Source: Nitrospirota bacterium
GTDB lineage: Bacteria > Nitrospirota_A > Leptospirillia > Leptospirillales > Leptospirillaceae
Direction: 5' to 3'
DNA: 30,767 bases
NCBI GenBank assembly: GCA_021844645.1
Contig: JAKBTA010000009.1
Location: forward strand, 1-30,767
Of the stretch, positions 1 to 8,137 are shown one piece after another. A program made the position numbers and the translations under genes. Every line of letters begins with the position of its first letter. Position 1 is the stretch's first letter. A model generated the notes under the pieces. The model was given only the letters and a program-made list of their open reading frames with translations, made no database searches and was not told the DNA's origin.

Positions 1-2
1 AG

Positions 3-644
3 ACCACAAAAAAGGGGAAAGTTGAGTTGGTGGAGCTTTTTTCCTACAAGGTGCAGTCTGAGCTCAACAGGTATTTTTTGGAAAAAGAAAGAACAAGCAC
101 GTTGCGGGAGCTTGAAAAAGTCAATCAAATCCTTGAACAGGAAACGATTACAGACCCGCTCACCCATGCGTATAACCGGAGATATTTTTCCCGGCGGATG
201 CAGGAGATCTACTGCCAGTCCTGGGAGGTTGTTTCCAGATACGCATTGCTGATCATCGATATAGATCATTTTAAGTTCATCAACGACCAGTATGGCCACG
301 ATATTGGAGACAGGGTCCTGAGCCATTTTTCGACTATAATGATGAAAAATTGCAGGACGGATGTGGAGCTGCTGTTTCGCATCGGCGGTGAGGAGTTTGC
401 TGTTTTGTCCAGGGGGATTGATCAGCCATCAAGTCTTCAACGGTTTGGCGAACGGATCAATCAGGCATTCAGGACAACTCCCATAGAGGAGATTTCCAAC
501 AAGGCATTGACTGTCAGCATTGGAGGTGCATTTCCGGTGTTGGGAGACACTTCATGGGATTCATTGTACAAGAGAGCCGATTCGGCTTTGTATCTGGCAA
601 AGGGGTCAGGAAGAGACCGAACCGTTATTGATGAGAGGAAGTAG
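3..644 (+). CDS. GGDEF diguanylate cyclase, 5' end outside window
   Basis: The C-terminal part of a diguanylate cyclase, which makes c-di-GMP from two GTP. The frame is open to the left edge, so the gene very likely begins upstream; a TTG at 27 is the first possible start inside the window but no convincing ribosome site precedes it. Counting from that TTG, residues 10-40 look like a signalling coiled coil leading into DPLTHAYNRR. The metal-binding IDIDHF sequence is at 78-82 and the active-site GGEEF at 120-124. The RxxD inhibitory site expected nine residues before the motif is absent (TDVE stands there), so product inhibition is not expected. It ends with TAG at 642. Sensor domains, if any, lie outside the window. 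The domain call is certain; the signal is unknown. Confidence 0.88.
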   Translation, partial: TTKKGKVELVELFSYKVQSELNRYFLEKERTSTLRELEKVNQILEQETITDPLTHAYNRRYFSRRMQEIYCQSWEVVSRYALLIIDIDHFKFINDQYGHDIGDRVLSHFSTIMMKNCRTDVELLFRIGGEEFAVLSRGIDQPSSLQRFGERINQAFRTTPIEEISNKALTVSIGGAFPVLGDTSWDSLYKRADSALYLAKGSGRDRTVIDERK

Positions 645-659
645 AAGTTCATTCTGGAG

Positions 660-890
660 ATTTTCGTTTTTTAACCTAAAAATCGCCGTCAATCTTTGCC
701 GTTCAGGGCAGAGATACAAGGCGCGCTCAGTCGCTCCTGATCTGGAGCTCCTCCGGAAAAGGTGAACCAGGAAGACCCTTTCTCTTTGCCAGTCTGTTTC
801 CTGACCCGAACTTGAGTGCCCGCTGCCTGGTATGGAGTTGACCCGCTGAAAGGCGTTTCGGGCGGTCTGTCCCGGAGGAATGAATATCCG
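660..890 (-). pseudogene. Possible decayed TnpB-type transposase C-terminal tail
   Basis: The 300 bases between the GGDEF gene and the EAL-HDOD gene hold no convincing intact gene. On the minus strand, one frame reads GSTPYQAAGTQVRVRKQTG followed by an arginine- and serine-rich tail. This resembles the variable C-terminal tail of IS200/IS605-family TnpB proteins, where a short QV-x-RKQ motif is common near the end. The RuvC catalytic part is missing because the neighbouring gene occupies that place. The resemblance is from memory and short, so this could equally be non-coding DNA. Confidence 0.22.
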
Positions 891-947
891 GTATATATCG
901 AACAGCAAGATTCCGCCTTGGAGGGCGAGTTTTGTTTGCGTATCTGA

Positions 948-2210
948 TCAATGTTCCAGCAGAGAGAATGTCCTGACAATATCATCCGCCCAGAACATTG
1001 CTTCGCTCAGGGCAATGGCAATGACCTCCTCCGGCAGGGGGATCAACGACAAAAGATTTTCCAATTCTTTTTGGTCCGAATGTTCAAGAGAGCGGGAAAG
1101 GGCAAGGAGCGTTCCCAGGAAGCCGGTGCCATTTTTCAGGGCCTCCCGTAAATCATTCATCGGCGGGAGGTCTTGCAGAAGCTCTTCGGCCGGACTCCCC
1201 ATCAGACTTTCGGAAAAGGAAAGCATGCCGGTCATGAAGGCCTGGTCGGAGTCTGTTTTTTCCCTGTGGATCGACTCTTCAGAAATGATTTCCATGAACC
1301 TTGCCCGGGTAATGGCAATCTGGAAAACAGTCCGGGCATAGAGATTTTCTGAAGAAGACCGTGAAAAAAGAAGAAGCTCGATCCATCGTTTTATATGAGT
1401 CTGTCCCAGAGAAATAATGGCTTGTCGGAGCCCGGTGATCTTTCCCGTTGCACCTCTTCCGGCAATGTTCGCGATCTTGATCAGGGAAATCGACAGTTCT
1501 ATATGGGGCTTGATCGCATCATGGACTTCACTGATTTCGCCGTCGGCAAGAATAATGGACAGGATTTTAAGCAGGGCAGGATAAAGAGGATCCTTTTTGC
1601 GGTATTCGAGAATAACCGGACGGGAAAAGAAAAAACCCTGAAAAAAGGAAAAGCCCAGATCCATGGCGAGTCCATGCTGTTCATGGTCTTCCACCTTTTC
1701 AGCGACCAGCGAAATTTTTTTCTGTAAAAGGGATCGGGCAAGCAGTTCGATGTCAGGGAGCGAAACTTTCTGGAAATCGACCTTGATGAAATCCATAAGC
1801 GTTATCAGTGGTTCCCATGTCAGCAAATCCCCGGCATAATCGTCCAGTGCAAGGCGATAGCCCTTCATCTTGAGTTCCTGGCACCGTTTGATCACCTCTT
1901 CTGTCACGGGCACCGTCTCAAGTATTTCAAGGATGAAATGGTCGGGGGAAAGGAGAAAGATGAGGTCGCTCATCAGGAAATCTTCCCCGATGTTGATAAA
2001 TCCCGGAACTCCTCCCAAAACCCGTTCTACCCCCAGTCCTGTCAGGGTATTGGCTATGACCTGGGCTGTGGCGCGGGAATTGTTCGTGATGGAGGCTTCT
2101 GTTTTGCCGGCGGTCCGGAACAGAAGTTCATACGCAAAAATATCATTTTTGCGATCGAGGATGGCCTGACGCCCCAGAAAGGCTACGTCAGGAATACTTC
2201 CCGTGCTCAT
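948..2210 (-). CDS. EAL-HDOD (YuxH-type) signalling protein
   Basis: A 420-residue cytoplasmic protein with an EAL-like domain (about 10-200) followed by an HDOD domain (about 205-390). The EAL part carries YELLFR (E28), N73, E95, the DDYAG pair D123-D124, K144, E171 in AEKVE, and Q191 in FQG. The metal-binding positions of c-di-GMP phosphodiesterases therefore seem present, although many members of this family are thought to bind rather than hydrolyse. HDOD domains are helical protein-interaction modules in signalling and stress control. I chose ATG 2210 because AGGAGAGG precedes it by a few bases; the upstream in-frame GTG at 2225 overlaps that ribosome site. The gene lies just downstream of the chemoreceptor on the same strand (50 bases), so the two may be co-transcribed. 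Confidence 0.87.
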   Translation of the reverse strand: MSTGSIPDVAFLGRQAILDRKNDIFAYELLFRTAGKTEASITNNSRATAQVIANTLTGLGVERVLGGVPGFINIGEDFLMSDLIFLLSPDHFILEILETVPVTEEVIKRCQELKMKGYRLALDDYAGDLLTWEPLITLMDFIKVDFQKVSLPDIELLARSLLQKKISLVAEKVEDHEQHGLAMDLGFSFFQGFFFSRPVILEYRKKDPLYPALLKILSIILADGEISEVHDAIKPHIELSISLIKIANIAGRGATGKITGLRQAIISLGQTHIKRWIELLLFSRSSSENLYARTVFQIAITRARFMEIISEESIHREKTDSDQAFMTGMLSFSESLMGSPAEELLQDLPPMNDLREALKNGTGFLGTLLALSRSLEHSDQKELENLLSLIPLPEEVIAIALSEAMFWADDIVRTFSLLEH

Positions 2211-2260
2211 AACCTCTCCTGACACAAAATCACCGATTTTAGGATTGGATTGGCGTTCAT

Positions 2261-3880
2261 CTAGACCGTAAACCTTACAACCGCATTTTTGAGACTCTCA
2301 GAATTTCCCCGGACGCTCTGAACATGCTCGCCCATTTTGCCGGAGACTTTTTCCATCGCATCGAACCCCTGCATGGAGCGGACAAGAAGGTTTTGGGCCT
2401 CCTTGATGGCTTTGAGCTGACTTTCCACGCTGGACTTTAAATCCACAAGAACATGTTTTGAGATGGAAGAGATTTCGCTGCTGATCAATCCAATGCTTCC
2501 CTGGGCTGTCTGATAGTCCCTTTCACTCTCACGGACGATCATGACCGACTGTTCGAGGGAGGTGGACAACGTGGCAATGTCCTTTTGAACCGTCTGGACA
2601 ATGGACTGAATGGTATCGATCGAGTGGCTGGTGGTCTCGGCAAGCTTTCTCACTTCGTCGGCAACAACTGCAAATCCCCGGCCCTGTTCTCCGGCTCTGG
2701 CCGCTTCAATGGCAGCATTGAGCGCCAAAAGGTTTGTCTGGTCGGCAATCATCCGGATTTCCGTCACGATGTTCCCGATTTCCTCTGACCGGCTCACCAG
2801 GCTTTCCATGGTTTTCTGACCATCCGTTATGCAGGTTGTCACCTGGAAGACTGAACCGAAGGCGCCCCGTATCGATGAGACACATGTCTCGGAGGTTTCC
2901 TGGGCACGCTTTGTGCTCTCGGCTGTCTCTCCGAATGTTCGGGAGAGGGTTGATGCGTCTTTGATCATTTGGTCTGCTGTATCGGTAAAGGTGGAGAATT
3001 CGCTTTTCAGATCGATGAGCCTGTTGGTCAGGGAAGAAGAGCTTTCTTCAAGACTGCCTGAAAGCCCATTGATTCCGTCGACTTCGCGATGGACAGAGCG
3101 GATCAGTTCGGCCATCTGCGTGACCGCCTGCCGCATTTCACCGATGATCTGCCCGAACTCGTCCTTCTGATGAGAGAGCTGGCCTCCTTCCGTTGTGGCA
3201 AGATTTCCTTTGGCCATTTTATCCATTTCCATTCTGACAGTCGACACGCCTGCCGAAACGGACCGGATAATTCCCACACCCAGAAACAGCGTTGTCCCGA
3301 TCAGAATGATCGAAAGAAAAATGGACAGCCTGATAGAGCGGGAAACCTCTATGTTCCCTTTTTTGGCAAGATCGGAGATCAGGTGCTCGTTGTAACTCTG
3401 GATAACCAGGGCGGAAGACTTGTAGGTATTGAAAGATTGATGAAAGGATCCTTCGTAGATTGTCTGGGCTGCTTTTGACTGATTGGCGAAAAGAAGTGCC
3501 CGGATCTGGATTTCGGCAAAATAGAATGTTTTGCGAGCGGCGGTCAGATGTTGGGCATAAACCTGTCCCGCTGCTCCAACCATTGAATCCGAAAGAAGGC
3601 GGATCAGTTTTTTGTCTTTCCTGTCGAGGTCCATTGTTTTCCTGAGAAGCTTTTTCCGGAAGTCGGTATCGCTGGTATACAGGGCGACCTCAAGGGCTCC
3701 CTGAAGGGCCTCCACATGGAGTGTGAGACGGGAAGCAATATTGGTTGTCTCCTGAAGCGCGATCGATTCAGCCATGATTTTTTGGGTTTTCTGAAAGGAG
3801 CGGAAGGTGATCACAGATGAGAAGAGAAGGATGGAAATGATGATGCCAAACATCAAGTAGAGCTTTGTTTTGATAGTCAT
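2261..3880 (-). CDS. Methyl-accepting chemotaxis protein
   Basis: A transmembrane chemoreceptor of 539 residues that would signal through CheA/CheW. Transmembrane segments are at about 7-27 and 185-206, flanking a periplasmic domain of roughly 155 mostly helical residues that looks like a four-helix-bundle sensor. A HAMP domain follows (about 207-260), then the long coiled-coil signalling domain. Its hairpin tip, near residues 375-400, carries the hallmark [20 protein letters not shown] and [16 protein letters not shown] sequences. There is no CheR-binding pentapeptide at the C-terminus, which ends VVRFTV. ATG 3880 is preferred because GGAG lies five bases upstream; the in-frame GTG at 3913 would add 11 residues containing that site. 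The ligand cannot be told. No che genes are in view. Confidence 0.95.
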   Translation of the reverse strand: MTIKTKLYLMFGIIISILLFSSVITFRSFQKTQKIMAESIALQETTNIASRLTLHVEALQGALEVALYTSDTDFRKKLLRKTMDLDRKDKKLIRLLSDSMVGAAGQVYAQHLTAARKTFYFAEIQIRALLFANQSKAAQTIYEGSFHQSFNTYKSSALVIQSYNEHLISDLAKKGNIEVSRSIRLSIFLSIILIGTTLFLGVGIIRSVSAGVSTVRMEMDKMAKGNLATTEGGQLSHQKDEFGQIIGEMRQAVTQMAELIRSVHREVDGINGLSGSLEESSSSLTNRLIDLKSEFSTFTDTADQMIKDASTLSRTFGETAESTKRAQETSETCVSSIRGAFGSVFQVTTCITDGQKTMESLVSRSEEIGNIVTEIRMIADQTNLLALNAAIEAARAGEQGRGFAVVADEVRKLAETTSHSIDTIQSIVQTVQKDIATLSTSLEQSVMIVRESERDYQTAQGSIGLISSEISSISKHVLVDLKSSVESQLKAIKEAQNLLVRSMQGFDAMEKVSGKMGEHVQSVRGNSESLKNAVVRFTV

Positions 3881-4086
3881 CGGAACTCCGATCAAAATTG
3901 GTTGCTGTTTCACCGGAAATCAGGTGTACCAACTGTCGGGATGATCCATTCAATGTATTCGGACGGAATGAATATGTTAAATGGGTCTTCCTGGAATTAA
4001 AAAATAAGTTATTTTTATTTAAAAAATTAACGCCTCCTTTCGGGATGAATCGCCATTACGTCAATATGATTTTTAAGGTACGTATC

Positions 4087-4110
4087 CTGTTTTAAGAAAA
4101 CAGTATTTTT
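4087..4110 (+). terminator. Hairpin with T-run in intergenic gap
   Basis: A perfect 7-bp inverted repeat, CTGTTTT-AAG-AAAACAG (4087-4103), is followed by TATTTTT. In the plus direction this has the form of an intrinsic terminator, although the stem is AT-rich and weak. No plus-strand gene lies immediately upstream, so it would end either an unannotated short transcript or read-through. Confidence 0.3.
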
Positions 4111-4245
4111 AGACGCTCCCGAGACTGGTTCGATGCCTGTTTTTGATCTTGACCGGCCCTGGGGGATTCCGCTTATGTTTCGAGGTGATCATAAATAATA
4201 TATCAATTTTATAGTTTGAAACACATTATATATATCAATAGATGT

Positions 4246-4274
4246 TTGTCAATCTTTTGCGGAGAGCATTTAAA
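4246..4274 (+). promoter_or_regulatory. Candidate sigma-70-type promoter
   Basis: TTGTCA at 4246-4251 and TTTAAA at 4269-4274 are separated by 17 bases, in the AT-rich part of the gap and facing the large PAS-GGDEF gene. A second possible -10, TATAAT at 4443-4448, has only a poor -35 (TATTCA at 4420). Either would leave a long untranslated leader of roughly 200-380 bases. Reading by eye only. Confidence 0.28.
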
Positions 4275-4494
4275 CAATAAATTTAAGCAATAACTTCTCA
4301 ACAAGGTGCAGAAGCATGTTGGTCATGATCTTTGGATTGTTTGATTGAGGAATGATTTGTCCGTCTCGGAACGGTTATTGGCCGAATGGAAAATGTCGTG
4401 CCTTTCTTCTCGACAGAGATATTCAAAATCAGTATTCATGCGTATAATGAATGCCATTCAAAAATCAGCTTTATGGATATTCTGGAGCGGTGTC

Positions 4495-4606
4495 TCTGCC
4501 AAAGCCCTGCGGCCCGGGAATCTTGCGGGGATGGAGGGGGACCGGCCTCTGTCACGCAAAAGGTGTGAGTCCCCTCCTATCACTGTGCCTCCATGCTGGA
4601 GAGACA
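4495..4606 (+). ncRNA. Candidate structured 5' leader of the PAS-GGDEF gene
   Basis: A GC-rich block inside an AT-rich gap that can fold strongly. Stem 1 pairs CCCTGC (4505-4510) with GCGGGG (4525-4530). Stem 2 pairs GGAGGGGGAC (4533-4542) with GTCCCCTCC (4569-4577), nine pairs with one bulged G; inside it TCAC (4552-4555) pairs with GTGA (4565-4568). An alternative 7-bp helix, ATGGAGG (4531-4537) with CCTCCAT (4588-4594), is mutually exclusive with stem 2. Switching between two helices is what riboswitch leaders do. I could not match it to a known riboswitch class. It lies 50-160 bases before the start codon. Confidence 0.4.
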
Positions 4607-4658
4607 ATGAAGGAATGTGTGCCTTGATCGATTTCTAACGTAGACTTTAAGGAAGAGT

Positions 4659-7600
4659 ATGTCCCCCGATATCTCTCGCCAGGGAGAGTTCCAGACCAGA
4701 CTGCTACCTCAGCTTCTCGATCTTCTGATCGACCCCGCTTTCATCGTGGAATTGAAAGAGGGAGATCCTTTTGTGATTTCGGGAGCAAACACTGCATTCT
4801 TGCATCTCATGGGATCCCGGGAAAAAGAAGAGATTTTGGGGCAGTCGTTCGAGGGGTATCTTGACTCATCGGACAAGACCCCTCTTTTTTTGCCGGAAGA
4901 CGTGGCTTCGGATTCTTCGCCTGAAAAAGAGGCTCTGCGCCAGGACAGAGTTCTCCTTCGAAAGGACAAGAGCCGATTCCTGTCAGAGATACGGATGAAA
5001 CGATTGATGTTTGGCGAAATCCCCTTTTTGCTGGGGACGGTTCGGGATATCACGGAGATGGCTCAACAGGGGCTGTTTCAGGAAGTCGGGAAGGAGATCG
5101 AACATTATGAGAAAAAGGAACAAAGCCTCGAATCCCTGCTTGCCCGCGTCATTGAAAAAATTTCCGGAACCTTTCCCTTCCCTGAGGTGATTTTTTCCGG
5201 GTTTGAGGAAAAGTCGTCCATTTATGGCTCCAGAAATCTTCCCGCCTGTTCTGGGCTGCCCCAGGAAAATGTCTATTACGCAGCCATCGCTCATCCGGAA
5301 AATAGAGCCGGGAATCAGGAAGAGTCCATGACTATGGCTGTCATTTTCAGGGATCGTCAGGATTTGACTCCATCTCTTCTCTCCCGGCTGGAGCTGTTTT
5401 CCCGGAAAATGGAAAAAGCCCTGCGGGATTCCCAGCAACCGGGAAGCAGGGTTCACAGGGATGTACTCTTTGAACTGGCGCCCGACGGAATATGTCTGCT
5501 CGATTCGGATAGTCTGGACATTATTGACGTAAACCCTGTTTTTTGCCGGTTGCTGGGATTTCCGGACAAGTCTTTTCTTGTTGGAACATCCATCCTTGAC
5601 TGGTGGGAACTGACGGAGTCTTCGGCGCGGGAGATCCTTCACAAGATGATCGATGTCCGTAACGTGTCTTTTTCGTTTGAGCAGAGACACATCAAGATGG
5701 ACGGATCCCATCTTTTGGCGAGCATCAGCGGCGCATGGATCCCTTACGGCGTGAAGGGAGCGCTCATGCTTCATGTCCGGGATGTTACCACTGAACATGA
5801 AGACGAGATATTAAATCGCATATCGGTGGAGCTCGACCAGAAGATCCTCAGCGGACTTCCCATCATGGATCTTCTGGAGTTCATTGTCCGCAAGATTTCT
5901 CTCGAGTTTTCCTTCCAGATCGTTTTCTTCACGATTCCCGAGCCAAGTGGCGGGATTGTTTTTGTCGGACTCGATCCCTCATTCCCGAAATACTCTCCCG
6001 TTCTGGAGGAACTTTTTTCAATGAACCGCTGGGATCGGTCTCCCGGAAGAGAGTCTTCCTTCGGACGGGCGATCCGGAGCGGGTTGCCCCAGTTTGTTAC
6101 AGGCGATGAGATTGAAAGCTCTCCTCCTGGCAGTATTTATAATGCGTTTGGCATCGCATCGATTTTTTCCATTCCCGTTCCCAGAGATGCGGGACAGCTT
6201 CCCTGGGGGGCCCTTACGATTGCCGACCACAATATCAACGATCTCTCGGGTCGTCTGAGAACGCGCCTGATCGAACTGGCCGAAAGAATCAGGATCGCGT
6301 TTATGCGGCATGAAGAAATGGATCTTGTCAGGGTCCTGAAGCTTGCAATGGAGTCTTCCCGAAATATTGAGATCATCGCTTTTAAAGATGGAAGGATTGA
6401 ATGGGCCAATGAGTCCTTTTTTAAAATGATCCGGAGCGACGGGAAGTTATTGCCGGATATTGATCTGGCTGGCATTTTTCCTGAACCAGCCGTTAAGGGG
6501 AGAAAAGTCTCACTGATTGAGGCGGTCGCGCTGTCGGAACCTTTTACCGGAGAGTTTGAGGGAGCCACCGGGGGAGGGCACCGGTTTCTGGTCGAGACGA
6601 TGATTGTTCCATTGAAAGACCGGACCGGGAAAGCTGACCGGGTTTTAATCCAGCAAAAGGATATTACCCGGGACAGGGAGATCGATCTCATCGACAGGCT
6701 TATGAACCAGCTTGATGAAATGATCCTTCTTGGAACTCCTTTCCCCATGCTTTCATTTCTTGTCGCAGCAAAAGCACGGGAGATTTTTCATGCGGAAGCC
6801 GTGGCAATCGGACTGTTCGGCGATGATGGAAGGGTTGCTTCTCAAGCTGTGTCGTCTATTTCTCCCGTATTTGAAGAAGAGCTCAGGGAGTGGGGAATCC
6901 ATGTTAAAAGCAGGGAGTCCGGGTTTGGGGAGGATCCTGATTTCCTGCTTCCAGGTTCTTCTTATCTTGCCGGATGGATGAACGGGAACAGGATGCAGGA
7001 GTTCAGGCGATTTTCCCTGACAGAAAATAACAGGGAGATTGGATATATTGCGTTTTTTTTCAAAAGAATCGCTGCGCTTGAAGCCGATTCACTGGCCCGG
7101 ATCGAAAAACTCGCCAGACGATTTTCTCTTGTCTATGAGCGTTATCAGCAGGAAGAGCAAAGACGTCTCCATGAAACGGCCATGTCAGCGGTTGCGAACG
7201 GTATTCTGATTACCGGATCGGATCGCCAGATCCAGTGGGTTAACGATGCCTTTTTGCAGATGTCCGGACATGAAAGGGATGATCTGATCGGACAGGTTCC
7301 GTTTATTCTTCGCGATTCTCCGGGTGAAGACAAGTCAGCCAGCAATTTTTGGAAAAAAATCTTTTCCGGAGAAACGTTTGAAGGATTTCTTGAGGATCAA
7401 AAAAAGGACGGAAGCCGCTATATGGTAGAGGCGACGGTTACCCCCATTCTCATCAATGATGAGATCAGGAATTTTGTGGTCATCCAGAAGGACCAGACAC
7501 AAAGAATCCAGCAAGAACAGGAGTTCTGGAGACTGGCCCATACCGATCATCTCACCGGTTTGCTCAATCGTCAGGCCTTTATGGAGCGGATCAATCTCGA

Positions 7601-8042
7601 GATTGGCCATTGTCAGAGTTCAGGTAATGGGCTGGCGCTCCTCTTCCTTGATATGGATGGCTTCAAGGAGATCAACGACACCTGGGGCCATGGAGCGGGA
7701 GATTACTTTTTAAAGAGCATCGGAGAGCGGATCCTGGCACATATCCGGTCTTCGGACATTGTTGCAAGGATAGGCGGGGACGAGTTTGTTGTTCTTCTTG
7801 AAATGTCTTCTGAACAGAAAGACCTGGGTCCTTTCCTGGACAGTTTTGTAAAGCGCCTTTCTGTTCCTGTGGACTATGATGGAAGAAGTCTTCAGGCGAC
7901 TGTGTCGATCGGCGTATCTTTTTTCCCGAAAGATGCCCTGTCTGCGGAAGAAATGATCCGGAAGGCCGATATGGCGATGTATGCTTCGAAAAACATGGGC
8001 AAGAACCGCTGGAGTTTCTGCAGGAAAGACTCTGCGACATGA
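4659..8042 (+). CDS. Multi-PAS/GAF diguanylate cyclase
   Basis: A 1127-residue soluble diguanylate cyclase with no membrane segment. In order: PAS (about 10-140), a poorly defined sensor stretch (150-260), PAS (267-385), GAF (386-547), PAS (555-670), GAF (672-820), PAS (837-952), and GGDEF (958-1120). The catalytic motif RIGGDEF is intact at 1039-1043, and RSSD nine residues earlier is a complete inhibitory I-site, so the enzyme is probably active and feedback-inhibited by c-di-GMP. The four PAS and two GAF modules suggest integration of several small-molecule or redox signals; no heme or flavin residue can be assigned by eye. ATG 4659 has AAGGAAG five bases upstream. A foldable leader precedes it and a second very large GGDEF gene follows after about 95 bases. 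Confidence 0.93.
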   Translation: MSPDISRQGEFQTRLLPQLLDLLIDPAFIVELKEGDPFVISGANTAFLHLMGSREKEEILGQSFEGYLDSSDKTPLFLPEDVASDSSPEKEALRQDRVLLRKDKSRFLSEIRMKRLMFGEIPFLLGTVRDITEMAQQGLFQEVGKEIEHYEKKEQSLESLLARVIEKISGTFPFPEVIFSGFEEKSSIYGSRNLPACSGLPQENVYYAAIAHPENRAGNQEESMTMAVIFRDRQDLTPSLLSRLELFSRKMEKALRDSQQPGSRVHRDVLFELAPDGICLLDSDSLDIIDVNPVFCRLLGFPDKSFLVGTSILDWWELTESSAREILHKMIDVRNVSFSFEQRHIKMDGSHLLASISGAWIPYGVKGALMLHVRDVTTEHEDEILNRISVELDQKILSGLPIMDLLEFIVRKISLEFSFQIVFFTIPEPSGGIVFVGLDPSFPKYSPVLEELFSMNRWDRSPGRESSFGRAIRSGLPQFVTGDEIESSPPGSIYNAFGIASIFSIPVPRDAGQLPWGALTIADHNINDLSGRLRTRLIELAERIRIAFMRHEEMDLVRVLKLAMESSRNIEIIAFKDGRIEWANESFFKMIRSDGKLLPDIDLAGIFPEPAVKGRKVSLIEAVALSEPFTGEFEGATGGGHRFLVETMIVPLKDRTGKADRVLIQQKDITRDREIDLIDRLMNQLDEMILLGTPFPMLSFLVAAKAREIFHAEAVAIGLFGDDGRVASQAVSSISPVFEEELREWGIHVKSRESGFGEDPDFLLPGSSYLAGWMNGNRMQEFRRFSLTENNREIGYIAFFFKRIAALEADSLARIEKLARRFSLVYERYQQEEQRRLHETAMSAVANGILITGSDRQIQWVNDAFLQMSGHERDDLIGQVPFILRDSPGEDKSASNFWKKIFSGETFEGFLEDQKKDGSRYMVEATVTPILINDEIRNFVVIQKDQTQRIQQEQEFWRLAHTDHLTGLLNRQAFMERINLEIGHCQSSGNGLALLFLDMDGFKEINDTWGHGAGDYFLKSIGERILAHIRSSDIVARIGGDEFVVLLEMSSEQKDLGPFLDSFVKRLSVPVDYDGRSLQATVSIGVSFFPKDALSAEEMIRKADMAMYASKNMGKNRWSFCRKDSAT

Positions 8043-8137
8043 TATTGGGTTAATATATTCTTCAGGATCTCAATCGTTGAGTGTGTGTGGCGTTATGTTC
8101 CGGATCAGCCCGGATGACAGGGATAGGTGTCGTTTCC

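Larger units (their letters stand above)
3914..4494. other. AT-rich intergenic regulatory region
   Basis: A 745-base gap separates the divergent chemoreceptor and PAS-GGDEF genes. Its left and middle part is far richer in A and T than the genes around it, with runs such as ATTATATATATC near 4224, so curved or easily melted promoter DNA is likely. Short reading frames here have no recognisable protein character. The right part (4495-4606) is a GC-rich foldable leader listed separately. Confidence 0.5.

Noticed and set aside
4510..4580. Cobalamin-type riboswitch or c-di-GMP-I riboswitch in the leader
   Set aside because: GGGAATC and a CCGGCCTCTGTCA stretch loosely recall the cobalamin core, but the B12 box and the usual stem order are missing. 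The c-di-GMP-I core sequences are absent too.
4345..4638. Protein-coding frames (97 and 60 codons) in the gap before the PAS-GGDEF gene
   Set aside because: They overlap the foldable leader and have no recognisable protein pattern.
5054..5798. Long minus-strand frame (271 codons) across the first PAS-GGDEF gene
   Set aside because: It is the shadow of a clearly real gene with strong domain motifs on the other strand.
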